Shown in pieces: positions 8,602 to 14,837 of a DNA stretch of 16,746 nt (position 1 is the stretch's first letter; the number at the start of each line of letters is the position of its first letter). This DNA is from Ruminococcaceae bacterium UBA7217 (lineage in GTDB: Bacteria; Bacillota; Clostridia; Oscillospirales; Acutalibacteraceae): contig DKTZ01000058.1 in NCBI GenBank assembly GCA_002490425.1, positions 515-17,260 on the forward strand. Reading direction: 5' to 3'. The position numbers and the translations under genes were made by a program. Under the pieces are notes generated by a model. It had not been told where the DNA came from. It did not search any database and was given only the letters and a program-made list of their open reading frames with translations.

Positions 8602-11600
8602 TCGTCCTCACCCCCTAAAACGGTCAACGCATCATTAAAGCTGTATTTTTGAAGTTCTCTTATTTTTCCGCCGCTTTCACGCTTGCAGACTGTTTTATAA
8701 TCGCAGTAATCACACGCACCATCTGTCGGAATTGCGTCGATTTTGCCGTCATAAAGGCTTTGAGCCATTTCTTTAATCTCACCGTCAATGTAATCCTTTA
8801 GCTTATGAAGAGATTTAAGCGAAATTACATTACCCGTGGCGTTACCGGATTTGTCAAGCTTTGAGGGAATAAGCACGCCGCCTATACCGTGCTCCATAGC
8901 TCCTATAACATCAAGGTTATTAAGCACCATTCCCTTCATTCTGTACTCTTCCCTTTCGGTTTTCGTCATTTCGTTCTGCTCGGCATATCTGTCATTTTTG
9001 GCAGATGAAACACGGACTGTTTTCGCAGGGAAATACAGAACACCTGCAGGAATTACATTGCCGAATTTTTCCGCACCGTTTTGCCAAATTGCAAAAAGGT
9101 AAATGAGCATTTGCATATTTATTCCCTGCAAGACTTCTGAGAGCTTAAACTCCTTACCGCCTGTTTTATAGTCTATTACTCTAATGTAGTTATTGCCGCT
9201 GTTTTCCCACGAGTCCACACGGTCAACCTTGCCCACAACGGTAATGCTGTGCTCTTCGTCCAAAGAGAGCTTGTAAGGCGGAATTTCACCGTCTGTATTG
9301 ATACTCATTTCAAAGCTTACGGGAGTAAAATCACAGTTTTTAAATTCTTCGATTAAACGAAGCACGATTTTGTAAGAGCGCAGTTTTATAAGCTCTACAG
9401 TCCGTTTAAATGAAACAGGCTTATTTTCAATTCCGCTCATCTGCTCTTCAATGTAGGAGTCAATTACGGAAGAAACAATTTTCTGTACCTCACTGTTTGA
9501 AAATGATATAAATTTTTCTTTGGGATATTCACGAAGAACCGTTTCAAGCACATAGTGAATAAGCGTTCCCGCCTGTGCCGGGTCAACCTCCGCCGCCTTT
9601 TTGGGTTTTGCCCCTAGCCCGTACTGACAGAAATATTCAAACGGACAGGAGTAATATTTTTCGGTTCGGGATGCAGTAAGGAACATATTGCTGCCGAACA
9701 GCTTTTCAGCAACGCTTTTATTTTTAAGTTCAAAAGTATTTTTGCGGATTTTGTCAATCATTTCTATTCTGCCGCTGCCGCCGTTTTCCCTGAAATACTC
9801 ATAAAGCGAAGATGCTAAAGCAGAGCCTTTCACGCTCTCGCCTGCCAGCACTGAAAACGCTGATTTTTCGCTCTCTATTCGGCTGAGTACATCATTTTCC
9901 GCAATTTTGCAGGAAGGAAGAAGGGCTTTTATTTCCGAAACTATTTCGGACGGGAACAGCGAGTCGCCGTCCGCTCCGAATGATGAATAGGAAACATAAA
10001 GCTTATCGGTTGAAAGCGAAACGGCACGGTAAGCAATAAACAACTCGCTTACGCTGTTGTACTCAATATTACTTATAAGGTCAATGTTATTTTCCATAAG
10101 CTCCGTGCGTTCTTTGTCGGAAAGAAGAACGCCACCCGAGCCGTCAGCCGGAAAAATACCGCTGTTTGCGCCGACAATGAATACTGCTTTCGGGGCAGAG
10201 GCACGGATTCGGTCTGCACTGCCCATTATTACTTCGTCAATCCCGTTCGGAATAACGCCTACATCCTTAGCGCTTACCAATACGTCAAACAGCTCGGAAA
10301 ATCTTGCAACGGTAACGGTTTTATTGCCGACGGCAAACCACAACGCATCAAAAATGTCCGCTGTTATCTTCCAAACAGTTTCCTGCTCAATTGAAAGCTC
10401 GCTTTCGCCGCTGCTTTTAAGTGACTCGGCAATTGCTTTTAAATTTTCATCTACACCTGTTTTTCTGAGAAAAGAAAAAACTTCCTTTGAAATTACAGCG
10501 CCGTTTACATCGGTAATTTTACTTTTAAGCGACAGTATCGGCGCAACTATTCTTTGGCGAAGAGCGTTCAGCTTTGAAAGCTTTTTAACGGAATTTTCGT
10601 CAAATTCTACTCCGAACCCTTCGGGATTATCTGTCCATTCATTTTTCCATTTTACACCTTTAATGTTCCACATAAAAACATAATCTTCCAGTTCACTTAT
10701 TTCTTCGGTTGTAAACCCGTAAAGTCCGGTTTTAAGAAGTGTAAAAACGCTGTCGGCGGAAAAGCCCCTGATAATAATATCAAAAAGTGTTCTGATAAAT
10801 ACTATAAGCGGCTGTGTGAGGACAGGCTGACGGGCATCAAAAAAGCATTTAATTCCGTATTTTCTGAAGGAATTTGCAAGGTCGTTTTTATAAGAGTTTT
10901 CCTGCCGTTCAATAACCGCTATGTCACGGTAGCGGTAATTTTCCTCACGCACAAGACGGCGGATTTCAGCCGCAACGGCATCACATTCATCTTTTTTGTT
11001 TTTGCATGGAAAAAGACAAACAGAAGAAGCCTCACCTGCGAAAGGCTCGGTTTTATTACCGAATATATTTTTTTCAAGGAAATTAAGCTCAGGTGCTTTG
11101 TACTCCTCTTTCGGCAAAAGATTTTCTTTTGAAGCAATTTTCACCCCTACCCTGTTGGCAATACCCGTTAAAATCTTTATTTCGTTATGCACATTTCGGA
11201 AAACTTCATATCTGCCGTTGCGTGCTTCACTGTCATAGCAGAAAGTTACGTAAAGCTCGGAAGCTTGTTTCATTATTTTTTCAAGAACGGAATATTCCTG
11301 AGCGGAAAATCCTGAAAAGCCGTCAACGGCAACTATTTTGCCGTCAAAGAAATCGTTGGTTTCCAAAACATCGGAAAGAATATCAAGAAAATCGGTATCA
11401 TCTCCGAAGCTTTCTTTTACTAATGCGTCATAGCAAAGATAAATATCGGACAGCTCCGAAAGCTTTACGGAAAAGGATTCACGGCGCATTTTGCCCGAAA
11501 CGCCCTGCAAAAGCTCAGGTGCAATTCTGCACTTTTTCAGCTCCTTGCGAAATGCAACAAGCCCGTTTATTAAAGCGGGATTCTTAATATATTTTCTAAA

Positions 11601-11918
11601 TGTTACGGTCCTGTCCTGAAGTGACTCCACAGCTATGCTCATTAAAAGAGCACGGGCGGAATCGTCAAGCGTCTTTTGAGGCATTTTTCCGCACTTTTTC
11701 AAAAGCTTTTCAGAAAGCCTTGAAAAGCTTAATACTTCTGCATTATTAACTTTTTCATTTCCGAGCAAAGAAAGCATTGCCCGCTCGGTTTCAAAGGAAA
11801 ACTGTTCGGGAACAATTATTATCGCTTTGTCGGGTGCTGTTTTTGCAATATCGGACAAACACGAGCGAACAAGTCTTGTTTTTCCGCTGCCCGTTCTGCC
11901 TGTAATAATACGAAGCAT
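8598..11918 (-). CDS. addB: ATP-dependent helicase/deoxyribonuclease subunit B (AddB)
   Basis: AddB is the partner of AddA. In characterised complexes it contributes a second nuclease and the recombination-hotspot (Chi) recognition site. The 1106-residue protein has an N-terminal Walker A (GRTGSGKT, 7-14) and the family stretch IIIVPEQFSFETERAML. The C-terminal nuclease has D916/K918 in VIDYKTGGKEF. Four cysteines that fit the AddB iron-sulphur staple are present: C758 (YYSCPFEYF), then C1069, C1072 and C1078, with the C-x2-C-x5-C spacing known from the family. The ATG at 11,918 follows AAGGAGAGG. The gene overlaps addA by four bases and starts 21 bp after the GH27 gene, so it is probably co-transcribed with that gene. 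Confidence 0.97.
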   Translation of the reverse strand: MLRIITGRTGSGKTRLVRSCLSDIAKTAPDKAIIIVPEQFSFETERAMLSLLGNEKVNNAEVLSFSRLSEKLLKKCGKMPQKTLDDSARALLMSIAVESLQDRTVTFRKYIKNPALINGLVAFRKELKKCRIAPELLQGVSGKMRRESFSVKLSELSDIYLCYDALVKESFGDDTDFLDILSDVLETNDFFDGKIVAVDGFSGFSAQEYSVLEKIMKQASELYVTFCYDSEARNGRYEVFRNVHNEIKILTGIANRVGVKIASKENLLPKEEYKAPELNFLEKNIFGNKTEPFAGEASSVCLFPCKNKKDECDAVAAEIRRLVREENYRYRDIAVIERQENSYKNDLANSFRKYGIKCFFDARQPVLTQPLIVFIRTLFDIIIRGFSADSVFTLLKTGLYGFTTEEISELEDYVFMWNIKGVKWKNEWTDNPEGFGVEFDENSVKKLSKLNALRQRIVAPILSLKSKITDVNGAVISKEVFSFLRKTGVDENLKAIAESLKSSGESELSIEQETVWKITADIFDALWFAVGNKTVTVARFSELFDVLVSAKDVGVIPNGIDEVIMGSADRIRASAPKAVFIVGANSGIFPADGSGGVLLSDKERTELMENNIDLISNIEYNSVSELFIAYRAVSLSTDKLYVSYSSFGADGDSLFPSEIVSEIKALLPSCKIAENDVLSRIESEKSAFSVLAGESVKGSALASSLYEYFRENGGSGRIEMIDKIRKNTFELKNKSVAEKLFGSNMFLTASRTEKYYSCPFEYFCQYGLGAKPKKAAEVDPAQAGTLIHYVLETVLREYPKEKFISFSNSEVQKIVSSVIDSYIEEQMSGIENKPVSFKRTVELIKLRSYKIVLRLIEEFKNCDFTPVSFEMSINTDGEIPPYKLSLDEEHSITVVGKVDRVDSWENSGNNYIRVIDYKTGGKEFKLSEVLQGINMQMLIYLFAIWQNGAEKFGNVIPAGVLYFPAKTVRVSSAKNDRYAEQNEMTKTEREEYRMKGMVLNNLDVIGAMEHGIGGVLIPSKLDKSGNATGNVISLKSLHKLKDYIDGEIKEMAQSLYDGKIDAIPTDGACDYCDYKTVCKRESGGKIRELQKYSFNDALTVLGGEDE

Positions 11919-11939
11919 AAGCCTCTCCTTATTGATAGT

Positions 11940-13235
11940 TTAATAGATTTTATAAAGCTGCGCACCGTGAGGGGCTACTGTGAATTTCATTGCCTTTTGC
12001 GTTTTGCCTATATCCGCCCTTTTCCAAAGATCACGGAGAGTTTTATCCGTTTCAAATCCAAATTTTGGGAGGTCAAGATTAAAGGTTTTTTCAGTGTCAC
12101 TGACATTAAACACTGCAAAAATCACATTGTTTTCTTCGTCATACGCCTTTCGGACAATAAAAACCTTATCACGGTAAATCTCTTTTCCGCCGTGCGATGT
12201 TTGATTTACCGCCAAGACCTCGGGATTTGTAATAAGAGATAAAGTAAATTCGTCATTTTCACGCAATTCGCCGCCGAACATTAAGGGAGAACGGAAAATA
12301 CACCAAAGAGTCATTAAGGTTTTCTGCTCATCGGAAGTGAATTTTGTATATCGGTTCTGCTCGCCGTGGCAGGTACCGTTTTTGGAAATTTTGCCTAAGG
12401 GGAGCATATCACAGTCGGGCCAACAGCCTTCGGAAACCACATCTTCCCACAGCTTGCAGCGGTCAAACATTCCGTAAAGCTGAGTCCAATCGTCCCAAAA
12501 ATCGCCGGTAAGCCGCCACATATTGGCATTTTTGCAAAGGTGTTCTGCCACGCTTATTTCAGCAGGTCCCGGCGAAAGACTCAAAACTATTTCACGCCCT
12601 GTTTTATCTATGGCTCTTCTTATCATTTCAACCTCATCACTTGCTGAATAAGGGTTGTCCCACTTTCTGAATTCAGTTACGCAGATGTCGTCAACCTTTA
12701 CAAAGTCAACGCCCCAAGACGCATAAAGCGAGAAAAGTGAATCATAATACTCCTGTGCGCCGTCCGCTCGAGAGTCAACGCCGTACATATCGGTGTTCCA
12801 CGGACAGACTGAAAAATGATGTGCAATCTGACGTGCTGTACGGTTTGAGCCGAAAATTTTAGTATTTCGGTGCACCGCCTGACGTGGTATTCCGCGCATT
12901 ATATGTATTCCGAATTTTAGACCCATTTCGTGGATTTTGTCTGCAATTATCTTAAAGCCTGCACCGTTTTTAGATGATGGAAAACGGTTTTCGGCGGGAA
13001 CAAGACGGGAATACTCGTCCATACAAAGCTCTGTGAAATTATTGTAATCGTTGTCCTTTGCTTTCGGCTCATACCACTGAATGTCACAGACAACATACTG
13101 CCAGCCGTACTGTTTAAGATTCTTTGCCATATACTCCGCATTGCCGAGCAGCTGTTCTTCGTTAACGGCGGCACCGTAGCAGTCCCAACTGTTCCAGCCC
13201 ATAGGCGGCTTTTTCGCAAAATCGTTTTTATTCAT
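11940..13235 (-). CDS. Glycoside hydrolase family 27 (alpha-galactosidase-like)
   Basis: The 431-residue protein has the GH27 retaining-glycosidase fold. PPMGWNSWDCYG (10-21) is the family signature. D182 in DFVKVDD fits the catalytic nucleophile position, and R241/D245 in WRLTGDFWDDW fits the acid/base site of human alpha-galactosidase A. RSPLMFGGEL (315-324) ends the barrel, followed by a beta-sandwich of about 90 residues. There is no signal peptide, so the enzyme should be cytoplasmic and act on imported oligosaccharides or glycosides. The substrate is uncertain because GH27 also contains alpha-N-acetylgalactosaminidases and beta-L-arabinopyranosidases. The start follows AGGAG. No sugar transporter or sugar regulator is nearby; instead the gene sits tightly between a small Sm-like gene and addB. 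Confidence 0.92.
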   Translation of the reverse strand: MNKNDFAKKPPMGWNSWDCYGAAVNEEQLLGNAEYMAKNLKQYGWQYVVCDIQWYEPKAKDNDYNNFTELCMDEYSRLVPAENRFPSSKNGAGFKIIADKIHEMGLKFGIHIMRGIPRQAVHRNTKIFGSNRTARQIAHHFSVCPWNTDMYGVDSRADGAQEYYDSLFSLYASWGVDFVKVDDICVTEFRKWDNPYSASDEVEMIRRAIDKTGREIVLSLSPGPAEISVAEHLCKNANMWRLTGDFWDDWTQLYGMFDRCKLWEDVVSEGCWPDCDMLPLGKISKNGTCHGEQNRYTKFTSDEQKTLMTLWCIFRSPLMFGGELRENDEFTLSLITNPEVLAVNQTSHGGKEIYRDKVFIVRKAYDEENNVIFAVFNVSDTEKTFNLDLPKFGFETDKTLRDLWKRADIGKTQKAMKFTVAPHGAQLYKIY

Positions 13236-13249
13236 TTTGAATTCTCCTA

Positions 13250-13588
13250 TCAGTCAAAAATAACAGATTTTTTCTTGCCTTTTTTATCTCTCGGATATTC
13301 ACGAATCCTTGTAATATATTCGCAGTTTATTATATCACGCTGACCGTTTGCATTCTCGACCACAATCCAGCCGTCGCTGTAAGAGCGTATTGTGCCCGTA
13401 ATCTGCGACGATGACATACAAGTGTAAATCAAACATTCCTTGCCGATATAGTCGTTAATTAAATCTGTCATTTTTAAATCCCCTTTTCTATTTTTGTGTA
13501 TTTTGTGTGCAAGTGCGATGTTCTTTTCTCTGTTTGTGAATATGAAAGCAAGAAACAGAAAAATAAATATAGGATACATCCATTGCAT
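13250..13588 (-). CDS. Small membrane-anchored Sm-like barrel protein
   Basis: The function is unknown. The 112-residue reading starts with a hydrophobic segment (about 4-17, MYPIFIFLFLAFIF) and a basic stretch. A small beta-barrel-like domain of about 70 residues follows (IGKECLIYT, ITGTIRSYSDGWIVVEN, YITRIREYP) and ends in a lysine-rich tail. That domain resembles the Sm-like barrels annotated as DUF6897 in Clostridia; this assignment is from memory. Two starts are possible. The ATG at 13,588 has GGAAGGA upstream and yields the anchored form. The ATG at 13,471 has AGGGGA at ideal spacing and yields a soluble 73-residue protein. Both forms could be made. The gene ends 14 bp before the GH27 gene and is the first of the operon that also contains addB and addA. 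Confidence 0.75.
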   Translation of the reverse strand: MQWMYPIFIFLFLAFIFTNREKNIALAHKIHKNRKGDLKMTDLINDYIGKECLIYTCMSSSQITGTIRSYSDGWIVVENANGQRDIINCEYITRIREYPRDKKGKKKSVIFD

Positions 13589-13606
13589 AAAATACCCGTC
13601 CTTCCG

Positions 13607-13631
13607 AAAATAACATATACAAGGTTATTTT
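13607..13631 (-). promoter_or_regulatory. Inverted repeat over the operon start, candidate operator
   Basis: Two perfect 8-bp arms, AAAATAAC (13,607-13,614) and GTTATTTT (13,624-13,631), are separated by 9 bp. They cover the -10 box and predicted transcription start of the minus-strand operon, where a repressor would bind. The arms are AT-rich, so chance occurrence is possible. Confidence 0.35.
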
Positions 13632-13655
13632 ATCATTATATGCGAGGATTGTAAA
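13627..13655 (-). promoter_or_regulatory. Promoter of the Sm-like/GH27/addB/addA operon
   Basis: On the minus strand, TTTACA (13,650-13,655, five of six consensus bases) and TAAAAT (13,627-13,632, five of six) are separated by exactly 17 bp. A TGA directly before the -10 box makes it an extended -10 element. The predicted start is about 30 nt before the first possible start codon of the operon. Confidence 0.65.
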
Positions 13656-13728
13656 CGGCTGTCAGAAAAATTTAATGAGCATTTATGGAAGATTTTATAA
13701 AATATATTTATGATTTTGCTAAAATTTC

Positions 13729-13760
13729 TTGACAAGTAATAAATAATATGATAATATAAT
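13729..13760 (+). promoter_or_regulatory. Promoter of the tRNA-Ser(UGA) gene
   Basis: A consensus TTGACA lies at 13,729-13,734. It is followed by an AT-rich run with several possible -10 boxes: GATAAT at 13,750 (15-bp spacer), TAATAT at 13,752 (17-bp spacer) and TATAAT at 13,755-13,760 (20-bp spacer). Any of these would start transcription a few bases before the tRNA. The exact -10 box cannot be decided. Confidence 0.65.
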
Positions 13761-13772
13761 CAAGCCAAATGC

Positions 13773-13861
13773 GGAGAGGTAGCGAAGCGGTCATAACGCG
13801 GCGGTCTTGAAAACCGTTTGAGGTCAAACTCACAAGGGTTCGAATCCCTTCCTCTCCGCCA
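13773..13861 (+). tRNA. tRNA-Ser(UGA)
   Basis: This is a class II (long variable arm) tRNA of 89 nt including the encoded CCA (13,859-13,861). The acceptor stem is GGAGAGG paired with CCTCTCC, and G is the discriminator base. The anticodon stem GCGGT/ACCGT holds the loop CTTGAAA with anticodon TGA at 13,808-13,810. The T-arm contains GGTTCGAATCC. The tRNA reads UCA-type serine codons. Its 3' end is duplicated exactly 208 bp downstream. Confidence 0.97.
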
Positions 13862-13865
13862 TTTT
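13840..13865 (+). repeat. Direct repeat, copy 1 (tRNA-Ser 3' end)
   Basis: This is a 26-bp sequence, running from the T-loop TCGAATCCC through the acceptor strand and CCA to TTTT. It is identical to 14,048-14,073. Copy 1 is the functional tRNA-Ser(UGA) tail. Duplication of a tRNA 3' end is the classic footprint of tyrosine-recombinase attachment sites, but it could also result from spread of a repeat. Confidence 0.9.
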
Positions 13866-14047
13866 CTTTTAAAGATGGTTCGTCTATCTTTAACAAATTT
13901 TCTTTTGTCTTTGGCAATTCGAACCCGTGAGGGTCTGAGTGTTAAGAAAACAGTCCTGTGGACTGTTTTTAGCGAAGAGCGCAAGGCGGGTACTGAAATT
14001 CAAAGAATTTCGGTCGCCGAGCGTAAGGATTTTGCAAGCAAAATCTG
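13866..14047 (+). other. Hairpin-rich non-coding unit between tRNA-tail repeats
   Basis: No credible protein is encoded here. The unit consists largely of consecutive hairpins. These are AAAGAT/ATCTTT (13,871-13,891), ACCC/GGGT (13,923-13,933), a 10-bp stem at 13,947-13,969, and a stem at 13,985-14,018. The last of these has GGCG/CGCC outside a 3-nt bulge and a 10-bp inner stem with one G-T pair. A further 8-bp stem, GATTTTGC/GCAAAATC, lies at 14,028-14,045. In addition, ATTCGAACCC at 13,917-13,926 is the exact reverse complement of the tRNA T-arm at 13,837-13,846. It could be a structured RNA, a small non-autonomous repeat or an integration remnant. Confidence 0.55.
13947..13970 (+). terminator. 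Terminator-like hairpin after tRNA-Ser(UGA)
   Basis: A perfect 10-bp stem (AAAACAGTCC and GGACTGTTTT) with a TGT loop is followed by another T. It may end the tRNA-Ser(UGA) transcript. The stem has A's opposite the T tail, so a bidirectional role is possible. It is also part of the repeat unit, so it may be structural and not a true terminator. Confidence 0.5.
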
Positions 14048-14073
14048 TCGAATCCCTTCCTCTCCGCCATTTT
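14048..14073 (+). repeat. Direct repeat, copy 2 (orphan tRNA-Ser tail)
   Basis: This is an exact copy of 13,840-13,865 without the rest of a tRNA. The sequence just upstream is a hairpin arm, not a tRNA body, so this is an isolated tail. The offset from copy 1 is 208 bp. Confidence 0.9.
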
Positions 14074-14106
14074 TAATTATTGAATACGTTTTAACACGTT
14101 ACACTT

Positions 14107-14197
14107 GCAGAAGTACTCAAGTTGGTGACGAGGCGCCCCTGCTAAGGGCGTAGGCCGGGTAACCGGTGCGAGAGTTCGAGTCTCTCCTTCTGCGCCA
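14107..14197 (+). tRNA. tRNA-Ser(GCU)
   Basis: This is a class II tRNA of 91 nt including the encoded CCA (14,195-14,197). The acceptor stem GCAGAAG pairs with CTTCTGC. The anticodon stem CGCCC/GGGCG holds the loop CTGCTAA with anticodon GCT at 14,141-14,143. A long GC-rich variable arm and the T-arm AGAGTTCGAGTCTCT follow. It reads AGC/AGU codons. No clear promoter of its own is seen, so it may depend on the one before tRNA-Ser(UGA). An intrinsic terminator follows at 14,227. Confidence 0.97.
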
Positions 14198-14203
14198 TCA
14201 AAT

Positions 14204-14224
14204 GGATACAAAAAAGATGTATCC
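14204..14224 (+). other. Hairpin directly after tRNA-Ser(GCU)
   Basis: A 7-bp perfect stem (GGATACA and TGTATCC) surrounds a 7-nt loop, 7 nt after the tRNA CCA. There is no T run of its own. It may be a 3'-processing or transcript-end structure preceding the terminator at 14,227-14,255. Confidence 0.4.
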
Positions 14225-14226
14225 CG

Positions 14227-14255
14227 AAAAAACCTCGGTGTTACCGAGGTTTTTT
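14227..14255 (+). terminator. Intrinsic terminator of the tRNA-Ser unit
   Basis: The core stem ACCTCGGT/ACCGAGGT with a GTT loop is extended by A-T pairs and followed by a T run to 14,255. It is positioned to end the serine tRNA transcript. The A-rich 5' flank means it could also work on the minus strand. Confidence 0.92.
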
Positions 14256-14362
14256 GCTGTCTGTAGGGCAGTTTTCAGCAGTTAAAATCCGTAGATGTAA
14301 AATGGCTGTTCCCCCTTTGCGGGCAGAGTTGAACTCTCGTACAATTGAATATTGTTAAAATC

Positions 14363-14400
14363 AGGCAGATAGAAATTGAAAAATCTATCTGCCTTTTTTT
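14363..14400 (+). terminator. Intrinsic terminator
   Basis: A perfect 10-bp stem (AGGCAGATAG and CTATCTGCCT) with a 12-nt loop is followed by six T's. No gene with its stop nearby is visible upstream apart from the tRNAs. It is therefore either a second barrier after the tRNA unit or part of a leader in front of the DUF4314 gene. Confidence 0.8.
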
Positions 14401-14412
14401 GTATATATACAT

Positions 14413-14446
14413 AGCCAATCGTTTGAAATATAACGGTTGGCTTTTT
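14413..14446 (+). terminator. Second terminator-like hairpin, possible leader attenuator
   Basis: An 11-bp stem (AGCCAATCGTT and AACGGTTGGCT, one T-G pair) with an 8-nt loop is followed by four T's. It lies only 13 bp after the previous terminator and 35 bp before the DUF4314 start codon. Two such structures in a row in front of a gene could be transcriptional insulation or attenuation. The arms of the two hairpins do not obviously cross-pair. Confidence 0.5.
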
Positions 14447-14480
14447 CCATTTTAAAATCAAAAAAAGGAGATGTAAGATT

Positions 14481-14777
14481 ATGAACAAATTTGAATCAGA
14501 AAGAAGATTTGCCGAGCGTATGAAAAGGTGTTATCCGCCGGGCACGAGATTATTGCTTTTAAGTATGGATGATCCTTATGCCCCAATAGAGTGTGGAACG
14601 AAAGGCACAGTTGTCCATGTTGATGATGCAGCTCAAATTCATATGAGATGGGATAACGGAAGAACTCTTGCTATTGTTCCCGGTGAGGATTCATTCAGAA
14701 AATTAACCGATGAGGAACTTGCGGAAGAACAAAATGATGAAATGGACGAGGACAATACTCCTGCCCTCGGAATGTGA
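14481..14777 (+). CDS. DUF4314 domain-containing protein
   Basis: This is a 98-residue protein of unknown function. The core (about 18-65) has the recognisable DUF4314 pattern: PPGTRLLLLSMDDPYAPI, GTKGTVVHVDDAAQIHMRW and DNGRTLAIVPGEDSF. It is probably a small beta-barrel. The C-terminus is strongly acidic (DEELAEEQNDEMDEDN), and there is no signal peptide or membrane segment. The ATG at 14,481 follows AAAGGAGATG. From family knowledge, DUF4314 proteins are typical of integrative conjugative elements and related mobile DNA in Clostridia. That fits the methyltransferase 42 bp downstream, with which it is probably co-transcribed. A regulatory or nucleic-acid-binding role is only a guess. Confidence 0.85.
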   Translation: MNKFESERRFAERMKRCYPPGTRLLLLSMDDPYAPIECGTKGTVVHVDDAAQIHMRWDNGRTLAIVPGEDSFRKLTDEELAEEQNDEMDEDNTPALGM

Positions 14778-14806
14778 GGTGATACGAAAAATATATAAAT
14801 AAAGGC

Positions 14807-14837
14807 AGTCGGATTTGTTATGGCAATCCGATTTTTT
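14807..14837 (+). promoter_or_regulatory. Terminator-like hairpin around the methyltransferase start codon
   Basis: TCGGATT (14,809-14,815) pairs perfectly with AATCCGA (14,825-14,831). The ATG (14,820-14,822) lies in the 9-nt loop and six T's follow (14,832-14,837). With one bulged T the stem can extend inward by G-C and T-A pairs. In RNA this could act as a terminator or as a start-site control element. No strong ribosome binding site is next to the ATG; AAAGG lies 14 bases away, on the 5' side of the hairpin. Confidence 0.5.

Larger units (their letters stand above)
14256..14480. other. Non-coding gap before the accessory genes
   Basis: No supported gene lies here. The segment holds two terminator-like hairpins (14,363-14,400 and 14,413-14,446), AT-rich DNA and, at 14,467, the AAAGGAG ribosome binding site of the next gene. 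A short stretch near 14,316-14,337 loosely recalls a reversed tRNA T-arm but is too weak to call. No convincing promoter for the downstream genes was found. Confidence 0.5.

Noticed and set aside
10057..10683. A 208-codon plus-strand frame opposite addB
   Set aside because: It lies wholly inside the intact addB gene on the other strand. Its Ser/Thr-rich composition is typical of a shadow frame.
13708..13984. Two overlapping minus-strand reading frames of 69 and 74 codons containing RGRDSNP-like text
   Set aside because: They run antisense across tRNA-Ser(UGA). This type of product is a well-known false ORF created by the tRNA sequence.
13818..14153. A 111-codon plus-strand frame across the hairpin unit and into the second tRNA
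   Set aside because: It starts inside one tRNA and ends in another, follows the hairpin arms, and has no ribosome binding site or protein-like composition.
14316..14337. Possible reversed tRNA T-arm remnant (GAGTTGAACTCTC)
   Set aside because: Only a short, partly palindromic likeness to the tRNA-Ser(GCU) T-arm, with no acceptor or anticodon structure, so it is indistinguishable from chance.
14282..14488. A 68-codon minus-strand frame rich in hydrophobic residues
   Set aside because: It reads through both terminator hairpins and the ribosome binding site of the DUF4314 gene, and resembles no known family.
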